A DNA stretch of 14,262 nucleotides, taken from NCBI GenBank assembly GCA_052169645.1, contig JBQNCA010000034.1, forward strand, positions 1-14,262. Reading direction: 5' to 3'. Made by a program: the position numbers and the translations under genes. Shown here one piece after another: positions 8,048 to 13,981 of the stretch. Position 1 is the first letter of the stretch. Each line of letters opens with the position of its first letter. The notes below the pieces were generated by a model. It did no database searches and was not told where the DNA came from. It saw only the letters and a list, made by a program, of their open reading frames with translations. This DNA comes from JAIKWW01 sp052169645. Lineage in GTDB: Bacteria > Bacillota > Clostridia > Peptostreptococcales > Anaerovoracaceae.

Positions 8048-8983
8048 ATGGAAGCAATCGAGACATTATTACCGGTATTTATAATGATGTTAATAGGTTA
8101 TATTTCAAAGAAAAGAAATTGGTTGACAAGAGAACAAAACGACGGGGCAAAGCGAATTGTTTTTAATATTCTTTTTCCATTTTTGATTTTTAATATTATT
8201 GCATCTTCAAAGCTGTCAGGAAACTTGCCTACACAGATTTTATTCCTTGATATTGCATGGATATTGATATACTTTGCAGGGCGTAAATTGACAGGCTTTA
8301 CGGGGCGTAGATTCGAAAGGATATCTCCTTATCTTTTGATGACCTGTGAGGGTGGAAATGTTGCTCTTCCTCTTTATATTACCTTGGTAGGCAGCACATA
8401 TGCCGTAAATATCGTTACTTTTGATATTGCAGGCATACTTATAAATTTTGGAATTGTTCCGATACTGATTTCGCATCAGGTATCGGGTACTGCAGATATA
8501 AAAAGTTTAATTAAACAAATTTTCAGCAGTTCATTTTTAATTGCTGTGATTTCGGGTGTGGCGATAAATTTGACAGGTTTATATAGAGTTTTAATTGCAA
8601 CCGAATTCGGGAATTTATATCAGAATATCATTACCACAGTTACATCACCGATTATGGGAATAATACTTTTTACTTTGGGATATGAATTGCGAATTGACTT
8701 GTCTATGATAGGTCCGTTGTTTAAGCTGGCATTAATGAGATTGACAGGTTGCTTCTTCATCATAGGCGGATTTTATTTATTATTCCCTAATCTTATGAAT
8801 AATGAGATATTTCGAATAGCTGTATTCTTGTATTTTATGTGTCCGACGGGATTTCCGGTTCCGCTTCAGGTGCAGCCGCTTGTAAAGAACGAAGAAGACA
8901 ATAATTTTATGTCGGCATTTCTGTCATTATTTATGGTATCGGCTTTAGCGGTATACACTTTACTTACCGTTTTATTTATATAG
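8048..8983 (+). CDS. AEC-family (auxin efflux carrier/malate permease type) transporter
   Basis: This gene encodes a 311-residue integral membrane protein, close to the usual 300-320 residues of the family. It consists almost entirely of hydrophobic helices, for example LLPVFIMMLIGYI at residues 7-19 and IVFNILFPFLIFNII at 37-51. The segment following the first helix (SKKRNWLTREQNDGAKRIVFNILFP) and the mid-protein CEGGNVALPLY match the pattern of AEC carriers. AEC permeases are secondary carriers with about ten membrane segments; bacterial members move dicarboxylates such as malate or malonate, or other small organic anions, but the substrate cannot be read from the sequence. The gene stands alone, behind a strong terminator and its own promoter. 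No convincing GC-rich terminator follows; an eight-T run lies at 9030-9037. Confidence 0.88.
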   Translation: MEAIETLLPVFIMMLIGYISKKRNWLTREQNDGAKRIVFNILFPFLIFNIIASSKLSGNLPTQILFLDIAWILIYFAGRKLTGFTGRRFERISPYLLMTCEGGNVALPLYITLVGSTYAVNIVTFDIAGILINFGIVPILISHQVSGTADIKSLIKQIFSSSFLIAVISGVAINLTGLYRVLIATEFGNLYQNIITTVTSPIMGIILFTLGYELRIDLSMIGPLFKLALMRLTGCFFIIGGFYLLFPNLMNNEIFRIAVFLYFMCPTGFPVPLQVQPLVKNEEDNNFMSAFLSLFMVSALAVYTLLTVLFI

Positions 8984-9045
8984 TTGAAAAAATATTGTTA
9001 AATATATTTATACTGTTCTATTAGTAAAATTTTTTTTAAAACTAT

Positions 9046-9070
9046 GAACCTTTTCCCGCTTCAAATGCTC
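9046..9070 (+). promoter_or_regulatory. Likely ECF-sigma-dependent promoter (autoregulatory), GAACC-N16-GCTC
   Basis: GAACC followed by TTTT (9046-9054) resembles the AAC-containing -35 element of ECF-sigma promoters, and GCTC (9067-9070) sits 16 bases downstream, where the usual CGTC-like -10 is expected. It is 43 bases before the sigma gene start. No housekeeping promoter of comparable quality was seen between the permease and the sigma gene. The -10 is not a perfect match. Confidence 0.45.
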
Positions 9071-9112
9071 TTATATATAGATGCATCAATAAAAATGAAA
9101 GGAAGATAGCCG

Positions 9113-9700
9113 GTGACAGATAACAATGCTTTTATAAAAATGCTTGAAGCTGGTGATATAAACGCTTTTGATGAACTGTATGACAGATATAACCTCATGC
9201 TTTACAGAAGTGCCTATTTGATGACGGGAAATCAATATGATGCTGAAGATATAATTCAGGAAACCTTTCTGACGGCATTTCAGCATATAAAAGAGCTGCG
9301 TGATAAAACGAAATTAAAATCGTGGTTGTTTCGTATCATGATTAATCTGACTCATAGGCAGCAGGCGAAGAAAAAGCGGGAGATATCGGATGAAAATATC
9401 GTAGAATTCATTGACAGCAAGGATTTCAGAGGCTCGGATTATGAAGATGAACCGGAAAATATGATGTTGAAAATGGATTTTCAGAATTATCTTATGCAGA
9501 TAAATGTTAAACGTAGGGAAGCACTCATTCTTTATTATTATAATGAAATGTCGGTGCGTGAAATAGCAAAGATCTGTAATTGCTTTGAGGGCACGGTAAA
9601 ATCGAGACTTCATAAGGGCAGACTGGAATTAAGACAAAAAATCAATGCAGCGGAAAGCGAATATAATTGTAAGGAAAGGAAGGCTCTGAATAATGCTTAA
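9113..9700 (+). CDS. ECF-subfamily RNA polymerase sigma factor
   Basis: This gene encodes 195 residues with the two-domain plan of group 4 sigma factors. Region 2 covers residues ~18-88, including DAEDIIQETFLTAFQHI (core-polymerase binding, 43-59) and the WLFRIMINLTHRQQAKKKR stretch (-10 recognition and basic tail, 71-89). An acidic linker (91-118) leads to region 4 (~132-175), whose helix-turn-helix MSVREIAKICNCFEGTVKSRL should read the -35 element. The start codon is GTG: AAAGGAAG (9098-9105) is correctly placed, and the ATG at 9096 runs into a stop after four codons. The last eight bases overlap the next gene, which has its own ribosome binding site (AAAGGAAGG, 9675-9683), so the two products are likely translated together. 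Target genes are unknown. Confidence 0.93.
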   Translation: MTDNNAFIKMLEAGDINAFDELYDRYNLMLYRSAYLMTGNQYDAEDIIQETFLTAFQHIKELRDKTKLKSWLFRIMINLTHRQQAKKKREISDENIVEFIDSKDFRGSDYEDEPENMMLKMDFQNYLMQINVKRREALILYYYNEMSVREIAKICNCFEGTVKSRLHKGRLELRQKINAAESEYNCKERKALNNA

Positions 9701-10475
9701 TAGAGATAAAGAATCTTTTGAATCTCTGATACGTAAAGAATTACATCAGGCAGCGGAAAATGTAAAGCCTTCAGAGTTTTGCAGGCAGCAGATAAAGGCT
9801 GAGCTTGAGTTGCTGCGGAATAATAAAAAACGGAGAGGAGTATACGGAATGAAAAAATTACATAAAGTGATAGCGGTGGTTGCAGCGTGTATGGTACTTG
9901 GAGGCATGGGTGTGTATGCGTCGGGGGTTATAACAGGTAAAATGGCGGTAAGCCATTCCGGATATGATTATACAAAATATTCCGATTTGGAAAAGGCGGA
10001 GAAAAAAATAGGATATGAAGTAAAGGCGCCGGAAAGCTTTTCAAACGGCTTTGAATTTGACGGTATAACTGTGGTTTCAATTGCGGATACGGATGATGAC
10101 GGTAATAAATACAATCAGAGAAAAGGTCTTGATATCAATTATGTAAACAAAGACGGAGAGAGTATACTTTTATTTGTGGAACCCGATAAAGGTGAAAATG
10201 AAAGATATCAGGAAAAACGAGATGTAAATAATGTCAGCTTATATTTTTCAAAAATAGAAAATTTGTTTGTTCCTGCCGATTATAAACCTACAGCTGAAGA
10301 ACAGCAAAGATTGGAAAATGATCCGTTCTTTAATATAGGTTACGGTAGTGATAAAAAGGAAACGGAATTTTCTAATAATTTACAATTCGAAGTAAACGGC
10401 ATAAAATATTTGCTTATGAGTGACAATTTGTCCTCGGATGATATGTTTGCCATGGCGGAGGAAATTGTCAAATAG
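9693..10475 (+). CDS. Putative membrane anti-sigma factor with DUF4367-like sensor domain
   Basis: This gene encodes 260 residues. The N-terminal ~52 residues are charged and predicted cytoplasmic (EKESF-like helix, then PSEFCRQQIKAELELL), the right place and size for a sigma-binding segment. One membrane helix follows at about residues 58-76 (HKVIAVVAACMVLGGMGVYA). The remaining ~180 residues should be outside the cell. They resemble DUF4367-type domains of Clostridia: SDLEKAEKKIGYEVKAPESF near the start and NGIKYLLMSDNLSSDDMFAMAEEI at the end. The gene overlaps the sigma gene by eight bases, which in this family strongly suggests a sigma/anti-sigma pair that holds the sigma factor at the membrane until an envelope signal arrives. 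The signal is unknown. A second, well-placed start inside the gene (ATG 9849) could yield a form without the cytoplasmic part. The assignment rests on context and topology, not on a recognised zinc-binding (HxxxCxxC) motif, which is absent. Confidence 0.75.
   Translation: MLNRDKESFESLIRKELHQAAENVKPSEFCRQQIKAELELLRNNKKRRGVYGMKKLHKVIAVVAACMVLGGMGVYASGVITGKMAVSHSGYDYTKYSDLEKAEKKIGYEVKAPESFSNGFEFDGITVVSIADTDDDGNKYNQRKGLDINYVNKDGESILLFVEPDKGENERYQEKRDVNNVSLYFSKIENLFVPADYKPTAEEQQRLENDPFFNIGYGSDKKETEFSNNLQFEVNGIKYLLMSDNLSSDDMFAMAEEIVK
9832..9851 (+). promoter_or_regulatory. Internal ribosome binding site and in-frame ATG in the anti-sigma gene
   Basis: GGAGAGGAG (9832-9840) lies eight bases before an in-frame ATG (9849-9851, residue 53). 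This is as good as or better than the gene's own initiation region. A product started here would begin MKKLHKVIAVV, directly at the membrane helix, and would lack the presumed sigma-binding segment. The purine run also encodes the basic KRRG residues that normally precede such a helix, so it may be coincidental. Confidence 0.35.
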
Positions 10476-10556
10476 GGTTTTATATAATGTATCAAGCAGC
10501 TGACTGAAACTCTACTGCCTGATAAAATGAAGCGGATAGCTTTCGCACAATATATT

Positions 10557-10591
10557 AAGCAGGTGACTTTAATAAAAAGCACCTGTTTTTT
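10557..10591 (+). terminator. Intrinsic terminator of the sigma/anti-sigma operon
   Basis: CAGGTG (10560-10565) pairs with CACCTG (10580-10585). Beyond a bulged A, CTTT (10567-10570) pairs with AAAG (10576-10579) around an AATAA loop. Six T residues follow at 10586-10591. It lies about 85 bases after the anti-sigma stop codon. Confidence 0.85.
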
Positions 10592-10719
10592 ATTAGTTTG
10601 GAACTATATAATTTTTTTAAAATTTACTGTACCGAGCTTGAAATATTTCAGTTTGTGATAAAAATAATGCGGTATATATTAATAATTACTTAAAATGCTG
10701 TTATTGTATATATCATATT

Positions 10720-10748
10720 TTGCAATTAAGGTATTATCAAATTATAAT
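10720..10748 (+). promoter_or_regulatory. Promoter of the HD hydrolase/AlkD operon, TTGCAA-N17-TATAAT
   Basis: TTGCAA (10720-10725) and a perfect TATAAT (10743-10748) are separated by exactly 17 bases. The start would be near 10755, leaving a 77-nt leader. The leader contains a possible 13-codon ORF (TTG 10770 to stop 10809-10811) behind CGGGGAGA. Confidence 0.6.
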
Positions 10749-10831
10749 ATAAAAGATACGGGGAGAATATTGGAAAGACCTATTTTAAGTAAGATGTATA
10801 TTTTTATTTAATAAAACGGAGGCTGAGCTTA

Positions 10832-11317
10832 ATGAATATAGAGCAAAGATTTGAAGAGCTGATCAGCGTATATAGAGAATCTCCTATAATTAATCAAATG
10901 AATGAGTATATTCAACATGGAAACACCACTACATTGGAGCATTGTGAAAATGTTGCATGGATCAGCTTTCTCATAAACAGAAAATTGCATTTAAATGCGG
11001 ATGAAAAGCAATTGATAGAAGCGGCGATTCTTCATGATCTATATTTATATGATTGGCATGATAAGGATCCTGCGAGGAAGCTTCACGGCTTTAATCATGC
11101 AGAGCTTGCCTGCCGAAACGCAATAAAATATTTTGATATTCCTGAGCCCGAGCAAAAGGCTATAAAAAGCCATATGTGGCCGTTAAATATAACAAAGATA
11201 CCGTCGAATAAGGCAGCGATCATTATATGCATAGCAGATAAATATTGCGCTATAGCAGAAACTGTGAGCTTCATCAATATTATCAGATTTAAAAGAGTTT
11301 TACAGTACAAGAAATAA
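10832..11317 (+). CDS. HD-domain metal-dependent phosphohydrolase family protein
   Basis: This gene encodes 161 residues. The HD superfamily signature is visible: H37 in TTLEHCENVA, the doublet H68-D69 in AAILHDLYLYD, further histidines at H85, H89 (HGFNHAELA) and H114 (IKSHMWPL), and a late aspartate at D136 (IADKYCA). These residues bind one or two metal ions in HD phosphohydrolases, which hydrolyse nucleotides or other phosphate esters; the substrate here is unknown. The protein is cytosolic, with no signal or membrane segment. The basic, hydrophobic C-terminus (IIRFKRVLQYKK) ends shortly after D136, so it is a minimal form. The start is supported by CGGAGG (10817-10822). The DNA-glycosylase gene follows after 47 bases without a terminator, so the two are probably co-transcribed. 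Confidence 0.8.
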   Translation: MNIEQRFEELISVYRESPIINQMNEYIQHGNTTTLEHCENVAWISFLINRKLHLNADEKQLIEAAILHDLYLYDWHDKDPARKLHGFNHAELACRNAIKYFDIPEPEQKAIKSHMWPLNITKIPSNKAAIIICIADKYCAIAETVSFINIIRFKRVLQYKK

Positions 11318-11364
11318 TAATAATTAACCCTGTCACAAATTCAAAGGCAATGAGGTAGAGGAAT

Positions 11365-12039
11365 ATGGAGATACAGAGCAGATTGTTTGAGCTGCAGGAT
11401 AAAGCCTATGCCGAGTTTCAGAGCAGGCTTACTCCTAATATACCGAGAGAGCTGTTCATAGGAGTGCGTGTACCGGAGGCGAGAAGTTTAGCTAAAAAAT
11501 ATATGAAGGAAGATGAGTCTGAAATCTTTTTGAACAGCCTTCCTCATCATTATTATGATGAAAATATCCTTCACGCCCTGCTCATCTCCGAAATAAAGGA
11601 TTATGAAAATTGTGTTGAGAAGATTGAGATTTTTCTTCCATATGTAGATAACTGGGCTGTATGTGACATAATCTCACCCAAGGTTTTTAAAAAGCACAAG
11701 CCTGAATTACTGGAAAGAATAAAAGTGTGGGCGCTTTCGGAGCACTCATATACCTGTCGATTCGGTCTTGAAATGTTGATGAGTCATTTTTTGGATGAAA
11801 GCTTTAAGCCTGAATATTTGGAAATCCCTGCGGCGGTTGAATCCGAAGAATATTATGTAAAAATGATGATTGCGTGGTTTTTTGCAACAGCCTTGGCAAA
11901 GCAATGGGGAGATAGCATAGTTTATCTGGAGAATAACAGACTTGATGTATGGAGTCATAATAAAACCGTCCAAAAGGCCTGCGAAAGCTACAGGATAAAG
12001 GATGAGCAAAAGCTATATCTTAAAAAGTTGAAACGATAA
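11365..12039 (+). CDS. AlkD-like DNA alkylation repair glycosylase (HEAT-like repeat)
   Basis: This gene encodes 224 residues, the normal size for the family (COG4912). The protein is helical and HEAT-like. The diagnostic motif DNWAVCD (residues 95-101) provides W97 and D101, and R132 (TCRFGLEML) and W171 (MIAWFFATAL) follow. The spacing 4/31/39 closely parallels W109, D113, R148 and W187 of Bacillus cereus AlkD (4/35/39), where these residues form the DNA-binding cleft. AlkD removes bulky, positively charged N3- and N7-alkyl purines without flipping the base. From these matches I infer an active base-excision enzyme. The start has GAGGTAGAGG upstream (11352-11361). It is the second gene behind the HD hydrolase. 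No clear terminator follows before the thioredoxin promoter. Confidence 0.88.
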   Translation: MEIQSRLFELQDKAYAEFQSRLTPNIPRELFIGVRVPEARSLAKKYMKEDESEIFLNSLPHHYYDENILHALLISEIKDYENCVEKIEIFLPYVDNWAVCDIISPKVFKKHKPELLERIKVWALSEHSYTCRFGLEMLMSHFLDESFKPEYLEIPAAVESEEYYVKMMIAWFFATALAKQWGDSIVYLENNRLDVWSHNKTVQKACESYRIKDEQKLYLKKLKR

Positions 12040-12088
12040 GCTTCATTCGTGTCTGAATATTTCTATAATATTTTAAAATTTTATTTAT

Positions 12089-12127
12089 GTGATATTGTCA
12101 CGGAAAGCCTCTTAAACATGGTATAGA
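12089..12127 (+). promoter_or_regulatory. Thioredoxin operon promoter: Crp-like palindrome plus extended -10
   Basis: GTGA-TATTG-TCAC (12089-12101) is a dyad with Crp-type half-sites. An extended -10, TGG-TATAGA (12119-12127), follows. At the proper spacing from this -10 no -35 hexamer is seen (the TTGTCA inside the dyad is 21 bases away). With a start near 12134-12136 the dyad centre falls at about -40, the class II activator position. The half-site spacing is 5, whereas the CRP norm is 6, which is the main weakness. Confidence 0.4.
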
Positions 12128-12177
12128 ATGAACATATAAATTAAGAAGCAACATGAATGAAGTATAAGGAGGATAAT

Positions 12178-12489
12178 ATGTCTGCTATAAATATTACAAA
12201 GGATACTTTTCATGAAGAAGTAATGAATTCCGATAAGCCTGTTTTGGTCGATTTCTGGGCATCGTGGTGCGGACCGTGCCGGATGGTTCTTCCGCTGGTA
12301 GAACAAATTGCTGAAGAACGTTCGGATATAAAGGTTGTAAAGGTTAATGTGGATGAGCAGCCGGAATTGGCAAGACAATTTAAGGTTATGAGCATACCTA
12401 CATTGATGACGGTTAATAACGGCGAAATAGTCAATACTCAGGTAGGGGCTTTAGCAAAGCAGCAGATTTTAGATCTTTTACCGCAGTAA
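12178..12489 (+). CDS. trxA: Thioredoxin
   Basis: This gene encodes 103 residues, the standard thioredoxin length. The redox-active WCGPC motif holds C31 and C34 (FWASWCGPCRM), and the cis-proline that faces it is P74 (MSIPTLM). Buried D25 of the VDFWA strand is also present. It reduces disulfides in cytosolic proteins, taking electrons from thioredoxin reductase, which is not in this window. The start is placed at 12178 because AAGGAGG (12166-12172) lies five bases upstream and MSAINITKD matches the usual N-terminus. An in-frame ATG at 12157 would add seven residues encoded by the ribosome binding site itself and is rejected. The DsrE-like gene follows after 32 bases with its own AAAGGAG. 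Many genomes have several thioredoxin paralogues, so the symbol marks the family and not necessarily the main copy. Confidence 0.93.
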   Translation: MSAINITKDTFHEEVMNSDKPVLVDFWASWCGPCRMVLPLVEQIAEERSDIKVVKVNVDEQPELARQFKVMSIPTLMTVNNGEIVNTQVGALAKQQILDLLPQ

Positions 12490-12521
12490 AAATAGAAGCT
12501 GTTTTAAGAAAGGAGTTTACC

Positions 12522-12893
12522 ATGAAACAGACGGATTTTGTTGTAACACTGTTTGAAGGAAAAGAAAATCCCGACAATCTCACAGTTGCAGTTGTGATGG
12601 CGGTCAACGCTTTAAAACAGGGACATAGTGCAAGCATTATACTTATGGTGAAGGCTGTGGCGCTTGGTCAGCCGGATGCGGCGAAGGGTGTGGATATCGG
12701 AGCACCTTTTCCTGAGGTCGGCGGTCAGCTTGAGGAGTTTCTCGATATGGGCGGTCAGGTGTGCATATGCAGTTCCTGCATGGAGCATAACGGTTTCAAG
12801 GAGGACGAAATGGATCATCGATATGTGCTTATAAAAGCACCTGATGTTGTAAGCCTCTTGATGGGAGCAAAAGGTTCATTGCAGATTACCTGA
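12522..12893 (+). CDS. DsrE/DsrF-family sulfur-relay-like protein
   Basis: This gene encodes 123 residues with the DsrE-like fold pattern: a beta strand at the start (DFVVTLF), a helix (NLTVAVVMAVNALKQGH), a second strand (SASIILMVKAVALG), then the helix GGQLEEFLDMGG and the cysteine-bearing segment QVCICSSCMEHNGF (C81, C83, C86). In DsrE/TusD and related proteins a cysteine in this region carries persulfide sulfur; the CxCxxC cluster here suggests sulfur handling or a metal or disulfide site. Position directly after thioredoxin, in the same probable operon, fits a persulfide-reduction or redox role. Partner proteins of the classical DsrEFH/TusBCD complex are not present, so it probably acts as a homo-oligomer. 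Function beyond the family is inference. Confidence 0.82.
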   Translation: MKQTDFVVTLFEGKENPDNLTVAVVMAVNALKQGHSASIILMVKAVALGQPDAAKGVDIGAPFPEVGGQLEEFLDMGGQVCICSSCMEHNGFKEDEMDHRYVLIKAPDVVSLLMGAKGSLQIT

Positions 12894-12935
12894 TACAAAT
12901 TAAAAAAGATTCTCACTTAAAAATATAAAAATAGC

Positions 12936-13015
12936 AGGCGAGCCGGGAATGCAAAGCTTTTCAGAATTCAAATCTCGAAAAGATATTCGGATAAGCTTTT
13001 CCCCGCTCGCTTTTT
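12936..13015. terminator. Long bidirectional terminator between DsrE-like and Crp-like genes
   Basis: GCGAGC (12938-12943) pairs with GCTCGC (13005-13010). The pairing continues imperfectly inward through GGGAA/TTCCC, AGCTT/AAGCT, TC/GA, GAAT/ATTC and ATCT/AGAT to a CGAAA loop near 12976-12980, giving one hairpin of about 73 bases. TTTTT at 13011-13015 serves the plus-strand operon. On the minus strand the A-rich stretch 12919-12932 supplies U residues, so it should also end the convergent regulator transcript. Confidence 0.85.
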
Positions 13016-13085
13016 GTACGGTCTCCTTTCATGCTGTGAAGCTGCAACCATGCTTTATTTTGTAATATAGAAATCAGTAATGTGC

Positions 13086-13745
13086 TCAAGCATCTGCAAG
13101 TGCAGAAATTTTGTCTTTGTCGACTATCTCTATAGTGCCGCGAGAAAGCTTTATCATACCTTCACTTTGAAAATATCTCAGCATACGTGTAACGACCTCA
13201 CGGGGATTTCCGAGATGATTGCCTATCATTTCATGAGTGATTTTGATTGAGGAGCTTCCCTCAATAGAGGTCTCTTCGAGGATAAATTCCGCCAAACGTT
13301 TATCAAAGCTCCTCCACATTATTTGTTCCATAAGCCACATCACATCTGAAAATCTGGATGCCATAAGCTCATTTGTAAAGTTTGCAACAGTCAGGGATTC
13401 CTGCATTATCTGTTTGTAAATATCAGACGGGATAATCCAAAATTCAGAGTTTTTTTCAGCTTCAACAGTGATATCAAATTGTATGGAGTTCATTATGCAA
13501 GCGGCGGAAAATAAGCATATATCATATTCAAACAATCTGTAGATACTGATTTCCTTGCCTTCATCCGAGATTATAAAAGCTCTGAGCTGTCCGGTTTTTA
13601 CCAATAAAAGTCCCGTACATTCTATATCACCGTTATGAATTATGCTGCCTTTTTCAACCTTGCGCAGTATGACATTTTCTTCAACTATTCGTTTATGCTT
13701 TTCGGATATTTTATCCCAAACAAGAAAATATTTTGAAAATTCCAT
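13086..13745 (-). CDS. Crp/Fnr-family transcriptional regulator
   Basis: This gene encodes 219 residues. An N-terminal cyclic-nucleotide-binding-type beta roll covers residues ~10-115 (KVEKGSIIHNGDIECTGLLLVKTGQLRAF, then YRLFEYDICLFSA). A long dimer helix spans ~117-150, and a winged helix-turn-helix ~155-210 (KITHEMIGNHLGNPREVVTRMLRYFQSEGMIKL). The recognition helix carries R182-E183-xxx-R187, the same pattern as R180, E181 and R185 of E. coli CRP, which read GTGA. The three cysteines (C43, C77, C83) do not form the four-cysteine iron-sulfur site of FNR, and the cAMP-pocket signature is not evident, so the effector is unknown. The start has AAGGAG nine bases away (plus-strand 13755-13760). 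It is convergent with the thioredoxin/DsrE operon and divergent from the FAD oxidoreductase. Confidence 0.9.
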   Translation of the reverse strand: MEFSKYFLVWDKISEKHKRIVEENVILRKVEKGSIIHNGDIECTGLLLVKTGQLRAFIISDEGKEISIYRLFEYDICLFSAACIMNSIQFDITVEAEKNSEFWIIPSDIYKQIMQESLTVANFTNELMASRFSDVMWLMEQIMWRSFDKRLAEFILEETSIEGSSSIKITHEMIGNHLGNPREVVTRMLRYFQSEGMIKLSRGTIEIVDKDKISALADA

Positions 13746-13796
13746 AGCTGTATGCTCCTTATAAAGCGAAAAATATCGTAATGATTTTTATGTATA

Positions 13797-13824
13797 TAAA
13801 TATCATAGCCATAGTAAACGTCAA
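13797..13824 (-). promoter_or_regulatory. Possible promoter of the Crp-like regulator
   Basis: On the minus strand TTGACG (plus 13819-13824, five of six consensus bases) is followed 16 bases later by TATTTA (plus 13797-13802), preceded by TGA as in an extended -10. The -10 itself is poor. The dyad at 13787-13800 overlaps it, which would suit autoregulation. Confidence 0.35.
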
Positions 13825-13913
13825 CTGCAAGATTGAACGGCATATTTTAAATCCGAATTTTTTATATAGTTTTTAAGATTTGCTTAATTATCCCTTTAAT
13901 CAATTTAATTGAA

Positions 13914-13942
13914 TTGCAGAAGTTTTTAACGGAAGTTATACT
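13914..13942 (+). promoter_or_regulatory. Promoter of the FAD oxidoreductase gene, TTGCAG-N17-TATACT
   Basis: TTGCAG (13914-13919) and TATACT (13937-13942, five of six consensus bases) are exactly 17 bases apart, giving a start near 13949 and a leader of about 33 bases. GGAG at 13970-13973 is the ribosome binding site. Confidence 0.45.
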
Positions 13943-13981
13943 TATGTTTGGATAAATTATATACCATATGGAGTGTCAGAT

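Larger units (their letters stand above)
13746..13981. other. Divergent promoter region between Crp-like regulator and FAD oxidoreductase
   Basis: This is a 236-bp gene-free interval containing both divergent promoters. It holds two short dyads: TTTAT-GTAT-ATAAA (13787-13800), which overlaps the regulator's -10 region, and TCAAT-TTA-ATTGA (13900-13912), which ends one base before the -35 element of the oxidoreductase promoter. Both are AT-rich and could be operators or chance. Confidence 0.55.

Noticed and set aside
8984..9040. T-rich run at 9030-9037 considered as a terminator of the permease gene
   Set aside because: No GC-containing stem precedes it; only weak A/T self-complementarity is present.
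12157..12177. Upstream in-frame ATG giving a thioredoxin seven residues longer
   Set aside because: The extra codons are made from the AAGGAGG ribosome binding site that serves the ATG at 12178, and the shorter form has the standard thioredoxin N-terminus.
13086..13745. Assignment of the regulator as a true FNR oxygen sensor
   Set aside because: Only three scattered cysteines (C43, C77, C83) are present, not the four-cysteine iron-sulfur cluster site, and the recognition helix resembles CRP more than FNR.
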